Source: Forsythia viridissima (lineage: Eukaryota; Streptophyta; Magnoliopsida; Lamiales; Oleaceae). From it: 64,000 bases of DNA. The translations under genes and the position numbers were made by a program. Below are positions 22,638 through 33,271 of this stretch, one piece after another. The number at the start of each line of letters is the position of its first letter. Position 1 is the stretch's first letter. The notes under the pieces are model-generated. The model was not told where the DNA came from. It saw nothing but the letters and a program-made list of their open reading frames with translations, and searched no databases. The stretch lies in assembly GCA_030279155.1 (NCBI GenBank), contig CM059037.1, positions 28,019,001 to 28,083,000 of the forward strand, written 5' to 3'.

Positions 22638-24651
22638 ATGGAGAACGAGACTACAATGGCTACTATCAAAATGATGAATCAAGACATTGTGAGGCTTGAT
22701 AGGTTCGATGGAACTAATTTTACAAGATGGAAGGACAAGTTGAAATTCCTTCTCACCACCTTGAATATTTTCTACATCTTGGATCCGGATTTGGCACCAT
22801 TGCTGGAATCAACTCCAAATGATTCCGATACGATAAAGGCATAAAGAAAGAAGAGACAAAAAGACGAGTTTATATGCAGATGACACATCTTGAATGCTCT
22901 CTCTGATCACTTTTATGATCTTTACAAAAACACCACTTCGGCAAGAGAAATTTGGAATGCTTTGGAAAACAAATACAAGGCTGAGGAGAAAGGTACCAAA
23001 AAGTTTCTGATTTCTAAATACTTCGATTTCAAATTTTTGGATGACATACATTTGTTAGGATAAGGTAAGTGAATTCTAAGTCATTGTCAACGAAATGAAG
23101 TCCGTGAAGATTGAAATTCCTGGGACTTTCCAAGTCGGTGCAATAATTACTAAATTGTCATCATCATGAAAAGGTTATAGGAAGAAAATTCTTCATAGTT
23201 CTGAAGATTATTCTTTGGAAGGGATTCAAAAGCATCTTGGAATTGAGGAAGAATCAAGGGCACGAGATGGGAATGAACAATCTCATGAGGGGACTTCCAA
23301 AGCCCATGCCGTGGATAGAGCCAACAAATCCAACAAGGATTCCATGAAGAGGAAATTCTCACACTCCAACAAAGAATACAAGAACAAGAAAAAATCCAAG
23401 GTTTCTTGTTATGTGTGTGGCAAACCTAGACATTATGCCCGTGAGTGCAGGAACCGTAAACAACCAAAACAAATAGAAAAAGTGAATTCCATTGACACGA
23501 AAAATATTGTTGCTACTGTAAGTATTGTCAATACCGTCAAAGGAAGGGTTCAAGGATGGTGGTATGATACTTGTGCCACCATACATGTTTGTTATGATAT
23601 GTCACTTTTCAAAACCTATCAAGGGGTTGATGATGAACACATTCAAATGGAAAATGAAGTTCAATTGAAGGTTGTTGACAAAGGAAGTGTGGACTTACTT
23701 TTCAAATTCGACAAGAAGATTACATTAATAAATGTTTTACATGTACCAGATATGAATAGAAATCTTGTAAGTGAGGATTTGTTAGGAAAGTCGAAAATTA
23801 AGTCCGTATATGAGTCGGGCAAATTTGTACTTTTCCGTAATGGTATATTTGTTGAAAAAGGCTATTCTAGTGATGGAATGGTCAAACTTTGTATTGTCGA
23901 AAATGATATTAATAAAACTACAAATTTGAGTTATGTTGTTGAGTCTATTTCTTTATGGCATGATAGACTAGGACATATTGGTTACACTACTATAAAAAGA
24001 ATGATAAAAAAATAAAATGATTTCATGTGAGAACATAGAACTTAATAAATGTGAATTAGGTGTTAAGTCTAAAATAATTAAGAAACCATTTCATAGTGTT
24101 GAAAGAACCTCTAACTTATTAGACTTAATTCATTTCGATATATGTGAATTAAATGGAATGTTAACTAAAGGAAGAAATAAATACTTCATAACATTCATAG
24201 ATGATCATTCTAGGCTTTGTTATATCTATTTAATGAAGCATAAGGATGAAGCCTTTAGTATATTTAAGTTATACAAAACCGAAATAGAAAACCAATTAAA
24301 TAGAAAGATTAAAATTCTTAGAAGTGATAGAGGAGGTGAATACTTCTCTAATTAATTTAATCTTTTTTGTGAACAAAATGTCATAACACATCAATTTAGT
24401 GCTCCTAGAACACTCGAACAAAATGGTTTGGTTGAGAGGAGGAATAAGACATTAGTTGAGATGATAAATGCTATCTTATTAAATTCTAAGTTGCCATTTA
24501 ATCTATGGGGTGAAGCTTTACTAAGTGCATGTAATATAGTTAATATGATTCATTCTAAAAGACTCCTTATGAATTGTGGAAAGGAAGAAAACCAAACATT
24601 GGTTATTTCAAAGTGTAGGGGTGTCTTGCTTATTGCAACACATATCCTAAA
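22638..24651 (+). pseudogene. copia Gag, protease and integrase N part
   Basis: Gag starts at ATG 22638 (MENETTMATI). Its core breaks at a stop near 22843 and resumes in other frames. A CCHC knuckle (CYVCGKPRHYARECRN) lies near 23409-23456. The protease site reads WYDTCATIHVC (near 23560), where the usual Asp-Ser-Gly/Thr-Gly is altered to Asp-Thr-Cys. GAG_pre-integrase LWHDRLGHIG lies near 23955. The integrase core has LIHFDICEL (first Asp, near 24127) and LRSDRGGEYF (second Asp, near 24317), then ERRNKTLVEM after a stop. It ends at the hAT insertion. Confidence 0.85.
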
Positions 24652-24755
24652 CAATGTTCGAAAAATCGGCACAAACGGAACGAACAAACCACAACCAACC
24701 AAAGTGATTACAACTAATATGACTAAAGCAAAGTGAAACAAATAAATCATGGTCA

Positions 24756-27271
24756 ATTATCATATGAATCAATCTCATCTATAAGCATGAATCTTAGTGA
24801 CGTCTCAAAATCACTTGAACCACCAAAACGACGAATGACATCCGGATCATCCACGTCTTGGGTATTAAGCTCCTCCATATTTTGATTGTCATCTAACAAA
24901 CATATATATATTTCACTTGTATAAGAAAAAATAAAATTGAACAAATAAGATGATTGTATATACTAACTTTGAGTTGAAGCGTCATTGACATGACAATCAA
25001 CATTGGGAATTGCATTGTCCTCATAAATTGCATCCTCCAATTCTTGATAATCAAGTTTTTGAGGCGGTGTTTCTTCTTCAATCCAAAAGTCCGTCTTGTC
25101 AATGCACTCATAATCAATTGTATCATAACTTCTCTTCTTGTAATGAAGTTTGTAAGGTATTAAAAAAAATTAGACAAACAAATAAAAATGTATTGAAGAG
25201 ATAGCATACATATTGTTCAATCACAATTTGATGTTATAAGACACGAAAACAACATCATTTAGTCTTTGATGCTCCAATCTATTTCTTTTCTTCGTGTGAA
25301 TATGCTAAAAAACACTCCAATTTCTTTCACATCTCGAAGCAGATTATGTTTGACTAAGGATTCGAATGACTATCTTTTGCAAATTAGGAGTACTTGCTCC
25401 AAATATTTTCCACTATTCATCTACATATTAAATTAATGTAAAGTGATCTTGAACCAATATGTTATATTATTTAAAAATAAAATAACAAGAGCTAAAAATT
25501 TAATGCTTACCAGGCTGCAAATTTTTGCAAGCATTTAATGCAGATGGTCTACTGAAACTCTTTTGACGTTTTTGATATATCCTTATTTCTCTCATTACTT
25601 GTTGCTCGTCGGAACAAATACTTTTGATATCAAGAAAATTGAGGAGACCATTCATGACTTCTACTTTTTGACAAAATCCTTCTTCGTAAATGAAAGCGGG
25701 ATTAAGAAAGTATGCTTCTACATGTATATCATGTCAAAGATGCTAGTCCCATCTTTCATCAATTATGTCAATATAAGGCGTGTACAATCTTTCTTTGTTC
25801 AAAAATATGTTTTTGATTATCTTCTCTGTCCTATCCATGCTATCATACGCATATCCTAAAGAAGGTTTCTCATCCGCATCGACAATGCGTAGCAATCTGA
25901 TAAGCGGTGCCACAATTTTCACTATCGTCAAGCAATCATCCTAAAATTTGTTATCCAAGATAATAGAGCTTACAAGTTTCCCTTTTGCAGTTCTTGAAAG
26001 TTTGTGAGTTGTGAAATGTCTACTTGTCACTAAACTTTGAAGTACTTGCTTGTGTTCATAAATATTTTTCAATGTAATAAATGTAGTAGCAAAACGAGTG
26101 ATTGCTGGACGTACAATCTCTTTCCATTTAGGTCTTTTTCTCAACCAAGATAAGAAAATGGTGTGATTATACACAAATATTGTAATTTTTGAAGCATGCA
26201 ATGCAAGAGAGTGTACATGATGCATGCTACCAATATCCTTGAAAACAAGATTCAAACAATGTGCAGCACAAGGGGATCAAAAAATGTTATCATATTTTTT
26301 ATGCAACAACTTTCCTGTAGCTACGTAGTTCGTTGCATTATCAGTAATCATATGTACTACATTTTGTGGCTCCACCCATTCAACAACCTCTGTGAATAAA
26401 TCACACAATGTTTTGGCATCTTTCACAACATCAGAAGCATCAACAGATTTGATAAATGTAACTCCAAAAGAGCATTACACTAAAAAATTAATCAAAGTCT
26501 TTTTCCTTTGATCACTCCAACCATTTGCCATTAGTGTACACCCACTACGAGCCCATTTTTTTTTCTATAACCATCGATAAGTAATTGATAGTCTCTTAAC
26601 AAATTAATATGAACATCATCATATAATGGGCCTTTAAATCCAGGGCCAATTGCAGAAGTAGTATATAATGCAAGTTGAAAGTAAGGTGATTGCAAAACAT
26701 TAAATGGAATGCAAGCATCATAAAACCACCTAGCCCATGCCACATGTGCCTTTTTTATTGCATCTTTACTAGCTAAAACACTCCTAATACTAGGTTGAGA
26801 ACCTGGAATAGTTCTTGGTGCAAAATAGTTATCAATTCCTTCCACTGCTTTTTGTTTTCCTTTTGATTTCTCATTTCTTTGTAAAGGGACACTTATGTCT
26901 TCTACATCATCATCCCTAGTCTCTCCAATGTCCATAGGGTCATCACCAAATGTATATTCATGAGCTTCTTTTGCTTGCTTTTTCTTTTGAGATATTTCAA
27001 TAAGTACTTTATGCATTTGAGACTTAACATCAAAAGGAACTCTCTTACATTGAGATATTTGACCTTTAATTCCAGCTAGGTGATATTTCATTTGGTTAAT
27101 ACTCCCACCCTTAAAGGTATTACTGCAATAAAGACATGTGTAATGAACTTTACCATCGCTATCACGAGTAGAAGTGAAGTGCTCCCATGCTGGATCACTC
27201 TTTCCACGAACAGAAGGGATGGAGGTAGTTGATTGTGCTTCCGATGATGGTGGAGTGCTCATCCTACACAA
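24756..27271 (-). pseudogene. hAT transposase (BED / DUF659 / hATC), with stops
   Basis: The first long piece (26531-27271, Met at 27271 or 27259) has a BED-type finger (WEHF, then CLYCSNTFKGG, HLAG) at about residues 29-75. A basic/acidic linker leads into a DUF659 start (PFNVLQSPYF). The next pieces have VWSDQRKKTLINFLV-like and DNATNYVATGKLL with CAAHCLNLV (near 26260), and ITRFATTFITLK (near 26090). A hATC dimerisation signature near 25270-25330 (CERNWS-like, HTKKRNRL) and an acidic C-terminal tail at 24756-24944 follow, with short probable introns at about 24905-24975 and 25145-25205. In-frame stops near 26479 and 25940 argue against present activity. It would act in the nucleus by binding and cutting the element's ends. 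Confidence 0.85.
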
Positions 27272-28363
27272 TCAATAAGAAGCAGAAAGCCAAATTATAA
27301 TCTGTAAAAACAAAGGTGGAGGCAATATTCACTTTTGTCATTCACAAATTATAATCTGGCCAACAAATTTATTTAGCAGCCAACAAATTATAAACTGGCC
27401 AATAGGACATGATCACATGAAGAAGCTAACCAAGAAGAAAACATAAACTCGTCGAAAATAGATTTGTGCATCAAGCCAACAAGAAGCATTGAAAAATAAG
27501 CATTGACAAATTAACATAACAATAATAAGATTAAGGTAGATGAAAAGGATAGACATTTTAATTAAGGTTAGCAATTGTTCTTAATTAATTAAACATAATA
27601 AGTAAAGTTTACTGTAATCAATTCATTCAGCGGTTAAAAAGCAGAGATTAGTCGATTATTGTAATACTACAATGAATTGTAGTTCATACCATGTTAATAA
27701 GTTACAAATATTTACATAAATTTACAGATTAGTTTGTTTTCATTGAACGTGAGGAACCAGAAAAATTGAACTATTGTCTTCCTTAAAACTCTTAAAACCT
27801 TTATTATCAATCTTTTGGAATCTTTTTCTTTTTCAAACAATATGCCTTCTCCAATTCAACCAGAAATTAAAAAAAAATTGAAAAACAAGAACGTGAATAT
27901 TAACCCAAAAAATTGATGGAAATTTGGAACAAAAAAAATATGAAATCTGACCTAATTTGTTCGCGCGCAGGATTGTGGGAGACAAGAGTTCGGTTTCGGG
28001 ATTCCACAAGCACAAGAAATGTTGAAAATGATAAAGTGACGAAAAATTTTCAAAGAGGAATGGAGAAGATTTGAAGAAATCAGAAGATGGAGAAGGAACT
28101 TCGCGTCGCCTCAGCGGAAGAAGGAAGAAAGCGGCTGAAATTTGGATGTAAAAGACTAAAATCTAATTTTTGACCTAAATTAATTCACCACCGGTTTAGC
28201 CGGCTAATAGTGCGAACCCGGTTCGCGGTTGAACTGGGTAAAAACCTGGTTCCTGGTTTGGTTCTTCTCTGGACGGTTAATTGTAATGTACGGACCAATT
28301 TTATGGCCGGTTCTCAGTTTTTCCGGTCGAACTGACCAGTCTGGTCCAGTTTTCCAAACATTG
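27272..28363. other. hAT 5' non-coding and subterminal region
   Basis: Upstream of the hAT transposase on the minus strand. AT-rich from 27272 to about 27950, then a mixed stretch, then a GC-rich 170-bp subterminal zone with repeated CCGGTT/AACCGG words. hAT transposases commonly bind such subterminal repeats. No ORF supported. Confidence 0.6.
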
Positions 28364-28371
28364 ATCTTAAA

Positions 28372-30274
28372 AGGACTAAGTTGGGTCCTAGAGAGATCAA
28401 GTGCGCTTTTGTAGGATATGCTCAAAATAGCAAGACATATCGTTTATTAAATTTGGAAACCAATGTAATTGAATCCCGTGGCGTAGAGTTTTTACAAAAT
28501 TTATTATCTTCGGATAATAATTCATTAAGGGAATCTCAAGTGGAGACTCCTAGTTCTACAAGATCACAAGTAGAAATATCTTTCAAGGATGTTGAAACAA
28601 ATGAACTTCGTAGAAGTAAAAGAGATCGAAAGGATAAATTACTAGGATCTGATGAAATTGATTCTCAACTTATTTCCTTCTATTTGGTTGAAAGAAATGC
28701 GAAAAGTGTCACAAGAACTACTCCGTATGTTCTTCAAGTGGAAACCGATCCTAAAACTTATCGAGAAGCAATGTCATCAAGAGATAGTATCTTTTGGGAA
28801 AATGCTATAAATAATGAAATGGTTTCAATAATGTTAAACAATACTTGGGAATTAATCGATTTACCACCCGGCTCAAAAACTATGGGCTGTAAATGGGTAT
28901 TCATGAGGAAGTATACTGCAGACGGTACTCTTAATACCTTTAAAGCTAGGTTAGTGGCCAAAGGATATCGACAAAGGAAAGGAATAAATTACTTTGACAC
29001 ATATGCACCAGTTGCACGAATAACCTCGATTAGGATTTTATTCGCTTTAGCTTCTATTTATGATTTGCATATACATCAAATGGATGTTAAGACGGTGTTC
29101 TTAAATGGGGATCTCGATGAGGAGGTTTATATAAAACAACTGGAAGGTTTTGTTCTACCTGGAAATGAACATAAAGTATGCAAATTAGTAAAATCATTAT
29201 ATGGTTTAAAACAAGCACCAAAAAAAATGGCACGAAAAATTTGACTTATCAATAATATCATTTGGATTTAAACATAATAGTGTTGATAAATATTTATATT
29301 CAAAAGTTTGTGATAATTATATTGTGCTTGTTTGTTTATACATGGATGATATGTTAATTGTAAGTAATCAAATGCAAGGTATAAAAGAAACAAAGAGGTT
29401 TCTAACTTTCACATTCAACATAAAGATCTTGGTCAAATGGATACCATTTTAGATATCAAGGTTAACAAAACTAGTAGGAGTTATATGTTGAACCAATCAC
29501 ATTATGTTGAGAATGTGATCAAGAAGTTCAATCACTTGAACATCAAAGAGGTAAATACCCCGTTTGATTCAAATTTGAAACTTGTAAAGAATGATGAAAG
29601 AGTAATAGAACAACTTAAGTATACAAGTGTTATTGGAAGTCTTATGTATGCGGTGCAATGAACAAGACCCGATATAGCATTTGCAATTAGTAAACTTAGT
29701 AGGTTTACTAGCAATCCAAGTGAAGAACATTGGAAGGCTATTGGAAGGGTTCTTGGTTATTTAAAGAAAACCAATGATCTAGGTCTCAAATATTCTAAAT
29801 TTCTAGCAATCCTAGAAGGATTTACCGATGCTAGTTGGATCTCTAGTACAGGTGAGAATAAAGGTATTCACCCTTGGAGGATGTGCAGTCTCTTGGAAAT
29901 CCAAAAAATAAACATGCATTACACACTCTACTATGGAATCCGAATTCGTAGCATTAGCTGAAACTGGAAAAGAGGCTGAATGGCTTCGGGATTTAATGTA
30001 TGAAATTCCATTGAGAGAGAATAATAATTCTTCTATATCTATCTTGTGTGATAGTCAAGCCACTTTAACTAGAGCATACAATGAAGTGTATAATGGTAAG
30101 TTTAGACATATGAGTCTAAGACATGACTATATGAGGAAATTAATTAAAGATGGAATAATTTCACTCACTTATGTAAAGTCAAATGAGAATTTGACCAATC
30201 CGCTTACTAAACTTCTCACAAGGGAGTTAGTGCGGACAACAACTAGTAGGATGGGGTTGAAACTCCATAATTAA
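28372..30274 (+). pseudogene. copia integrase end, reverse transcriptase and RNase H
   Basis: The frame resumes directly after the hAT target duplication (GPREIKCAFVGYAQNSK). It then stays open to 29244, covering the RT fingers and palm start (KWVFMRKYTADG, QMDVKTVFLNGDL, KSLYGLKQAP). A frameshift near 29220 precedes YMDD (near 29340), a Met variant of the YVDD box. The RT thumb is at 29437-29661. RNase H follows with a TESTMESEF-type helix near 29925 (altered by a stop), ILCDSQAT near 30041 and the LTNPLTKLL close. Confidence 0.85.
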
Positions 30275-30839
30275 ATCCACCAAATGATGGCAACCCTACC
30301 TAGTTATACTAACAAGTATATATCGGATTCAAAAGGTAACAACAAGTCATTTGATAAGTGGATAGTTTCAGCACTTATTCTTTTCTTAAACCCTATCTTT
30401 GGTTATAAGTGTTGGTTGTCACGAAAATGAGGGATGAGTTTCTATAACTCTTAATAAAGTTCAGATCGTTGGATCAAGTATCTCTCTAAAAGTGACAAAG
30501 ATACTGCAAGAACTTTACCTAAACGAACTTCGAGGTGGTGCCGCCTCAATAGAGTGGAGTTTATTTCTTAAAAGTTCATGAATAGGAGAAGCGCAATGCC
30601 TTAAGAGCGCTAAATGAGATAGTGTGGAACTTGGAACACATAATGCTCGTGTGTGTGATTTCACTGGTGTCATCACAAGGAATAACAGGTTCAAAGCTTT
30701 CACGCTACCTGAGATTTTGATGATACTTTATGAGATTTACACTAAGGTTGGATTCAAATTGAAAGATATTTATACTTTATGCATAAGCTTTTTTAAATTT
30801 GAGTTTTGAACTTATTATATAATTGAATAAGTGGGGGAT
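30275..30839 (+). other. copia 3' untranslated interior and purine tract
   Basis: No protein motif between RNase H and the right LTR. It ends with a purine tract AAGTGGGGGA at 30829-30838, the plus-strand primer of the Tork-like element. Confidence 0.6.
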
Positions 30840-31605
30840 TGTTGTAATGAGTAATGATATAGTACCTATGGTGGGTAATAATTATGGTACCTACTTGACA
30901 CGTGGTATCACCGCATTGGTCACTTTTTAAAAAGTTATAAACAACTTTAAAAAATAACTAATGTGGTGATACCACATGTCAAGTGGGTACTATAATTATT
31001 ACCCACCATGGGTGCTATATCATTACTCGTGTTGTAATATTGTTCAAATTATATAATAAGAAATGATTTGGAATCAAGAGGGTATCAATTAGGTGAAAAA
31101 TACCCAAAAACAAAACCCGGAAAATAAAAGAGAAAGAAAATCTTCGTTACAGATGCCAAATTCTTGGCTTGGGGTTCACCCAGACCAAAAGTTCAGTGAC
31201 CGTTGGATTTGGATTTCTGGTGACGTTTTGGAAGATTTTGGCATCTTTTGGATTGGTTTTGGCACATTTTAGTGTATTAGACTTGATTATCTATATATAT
31301 AGATGGTTTTCATGTTGGAAAACATATGATTAACATCAAATATAATTATCTACATCCAAATCAAAGTTCAAATCTCAGTTTTTCAAAAGTGTTCTTCAAG
31401 TTCTTATTCAAGTTCTTTTTGCTTGATTTGAACTTGAATTATAGGTTTGATTACTCCTGCAAACTATTTGCCTTTAAAAGCCTTCAAGCACTTATCCCGG
31501 TGGCGGCAATTATTGTTTGAGGACAGCGATTCAAAATCGTGTTCAAACCCTTTCTTTGGTAAATTAATTTTCTCGTTTTGTTCTTCATCCTCTTTTTGTT
31601 CAACA
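30840..31605 (+). repeat. right LTR of Tork-like element with MITE inside
   Basis: TGTTGTAAT...TTCAACA, 766 bp, of which about 190 bp are a MITE plus its target duplication near the LTR start, leaving about 576 bp of LTR. Confidence 0.8.
30849..31029. mobile_element. Mutator-type MITE in copia LTR
   Basis: A 180-bp near-palindrome. The left arm starts GAGTAATGATATAG and the right arm ends CTATATCATTACTC. The arms stay complementary for about 70 bp with a short AT-rich centre. A 9-bp direct repeat TGTTGTAAT (30840-30848 and 31030-31038) flanks it, the length typical of Mutator-like insertions. The left duplication coincides with the first 9 bases of the LTR. Confidence 0.8.
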
Positions 31606-32339
31606 ATAAATAAAATTGATCCGAAAATAGCACGACACAGACTAGGGGTCACACTGGGAACAAACTTGTGAAATAGAGAAAGTTATAGTTCGCTCCCGGA
31701 AGGTAACACGCTATAGCGGCCGAAGTACGAAAGGAAGATGCAATTAAGACAATAGCGTACAAGTAAAGACAACAGATACTTTGACCTAAGGGTAGAGCCC
31801 AAATCTTTAAATGTAGTCATCCTTATACCAAGCTTGAACCAAACTGGGAGAGGCGTTCTCACAAATATTGGAAAAGCGTCGTATAGACTCAAAGATTTGA
31901 AAGGAAAAATCGATGGGTCGACATTAGAATGTTGAACACCTGAAAAGTATCATAAGTGAGAATGCCAAGCCTAGTAGGAAAATAAGTGATCATAGTTAGT
32001 TTGCATTTTCTTTTACGAAACATCTGCTTCTGGCCTCAATGAGGAGTCCTGGGCGGCTATATTTTCGTAAGTACTTCAACTGAAGTTATGATTAATAAAA
32101 TGTCGGAGAGAGCAAATAATGAGGGTGCTAAGAAAGGGCTAGCATAGTTAGGAGGTCCAGGTATACCTACTGATTCTGGCGACCAGCGATCGGCGATCGG
32201 CGACTTTCAAGTTCAAATACAAATGTTGTTATTTCATTATTTTCGCATCAAAATAAGAGCCTTAATAACTGATATATAATATTTACGAACTTAAGCTACT
32301 CCTCGACAATGAAAATCCACGAGAAGTATCAAGGCTTAT
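31606..32339 (+). other. gypsy 3' interior
   Basis: Sequence between the Tork-like LTR and the right gypsy LTR. Apart from the integrase tail at 31780-31970 it holds no ORF. A GCGATCGGCGATCGGCGA short tandem lies near 32185-32205. Confidence 0.5.
31780..31970 (+). pseudogene. gypsy integrase C-terminal remnant
   Basis: Plus-strand reading across frames gives LEPNWER followed by YW, then a Lys-rich turn and a WNVEHL-like close. This is the GPY/F-type tail of plant gypsy integrases (LxPxWEGPY...WNVEHLKKYY). It lies 370 bp inside the right LTR, the place expected for the end of pol. Very decayed. Confidence 0.55.
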
Positions 32340-32910
32340 GATGTTCATAGCAACTAGCTTTTTCCCTCACTACCACCGTCAGCCGATCAAACTAGCCAAC
32401 GTAGTGGGGCTTGCTTACATAAAGATGGTTGACCTCTCACGGTTGACTGTATCAAAGGTTGGTTATTGATCATCCTTGGATACTAATAGAATTGCAATCC
32501 GATCAGTGGACTCATATGATCGACCTTATCCAAACTACCCTGCTATATATCCAACTTAGATATTTATAACTCTTATAACCAATATCTCTCGATTGGTCAA
32601 CTTACTATTTTCATACACCTATGTTCCTTCATTAATGCCTAATTTTCAAGAAAGGACAAGGGCACGTGTGTACACTCGCTACGCTAAGATGAAGACACGT
32701 CATCCATTACAACTACTATAAATAAAGAGCACATACCTCATATATGGAGATTACAAATTCAATCATTTTCATATACACTTTGATAAAGGTATTCAAGCTT
32801 CCTCCTCTACTTACACTCACGTCGGTATGGCAAGTAGAGAGAAGTCTCCCAATCTTTTGCAGGTTAAGACTGTCAACGCCGTTGTCAGTGGAGGAGATAA
32901 CCAAAGTATA
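32340..32910 (+). repeat. right LTR of the old gypsy element
   Basis: Partner of 13905-14480, with substitutions and small indels throughout, so this is an old insertion. It has CTATAAATAAAGAGC near 32717. Its outer end lies about 360 bp before the vicilin-like start codon. Confidence 0.7.
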
Positions 32911-33271
32911 ATGAATGTTCTTTTATTTATTTAAGCTTGATAGTGAAAATGTCTTTTCACGTCACCTTAATGGGTTATCTGGACAGAAATAATCAGTAAG
33001 GACCATGAGTGTAAAGAAATAAAAGTTTATGGACAATAATGTAAAACAACAAATATTTTAGACAAAAGTATGAAAGAAAGTAAAGATTGAAGACTATAGT
33101 TGCAGTTAATCTCTAAGAAACTGCCAGCAACGCTAAGTAATCTTGCATGACTGACACCTGTGCCCATTTCCCCTCTCATTCCTCTCTACATAAGCACCGG
33201 GAAAGTCTCAAATCTTGCACCGAACACTAATAAATCAGTGTATTTTGAGGAAAGATTTGTGAGGGAAAACA
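32911..33271 (+). promoter_or_regulatory. upstream region of the vicilin-like gene
   Basis: Between the old gypsy LTR and the start codon lie an RY core TGCATG (33144-33149), an ACACCTG element of the ACACNNG class (33154-33160) and a TATA-like TACATAAG near 33187. RY and ACACNNG motifs are known control sites of seed-storage promoters (B3-domain and bZIP factors). Their spacing of 80-130 bp from the start codon fits a short core promoter. Function is inferred from motifs only. Confidence 0.6.

Larger units (their letters stand above)
24652..28363 (-). mobile_element. hAT DNA transposon, 3.7 kb, in copia integrase
   Basis: Flanked by 8-bp duplications ATCCTAAA (24644-24651) and ATCTTAAA (28364-28371), one mismatch apart. 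Terminal inverted repeats are imperfect: left CAATGTTCGAAAAATCGG, right end reading inward CAATGTTTGGAAAACTGG. The region by the right end (28190-28360) is rich in CCGGTT-type subterminal words. It encodes a BED-zinc-finger/DUF659/hATC transposase on the minus strand. Removing the element and one duplication leaves the host copia frame open across the site. Confidence 0.9.
22236..31605 (+). mobile_element. Tork-like Ty1/copia element carrying a hAT and a MITE
   Basis: Direct repeats end at 22616 (left) and 31605 (right). The right LTR begins at 30840 after a purine tract AAGTGGGGGAT. The left LTR lacks its first portion, so 5' truncation or deletion removed part of it. Coding order is Gag, protease, integrase (22638-24651), then a hAT insertion, then integrase C-terminal part, RT and RNase H (28372-30274). 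Gag wording (RLDRFDGTNFTRWKDKLKFL) is that of the plant Tork lineage. Confidence 0.85.
13905..32910 (+). mobile_element. Old Ty3/gypsy element hosting several nested insertions
   Basis: Diverged direct repeats at about 13905-14480 and 32340-32910 are its LTRs. Just inside the left LTR, ATTGGCACCATTTGTGGAAAC (14481 on) is a decayed form of the primer-site and leader of plant Tat-type gypsy elements. Gag follows, split by a copia insertion at 14589-19515. Just before the right LTR, at 31780-31970, is an integrase C-terminal remnant in the same orientation. Protease, RT and RNase H are missing, replaced by the copia material at 20501-31605, so a deletion accompanied the insertions. Outer LTR edges are approximate. 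Confidence 0.7.
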
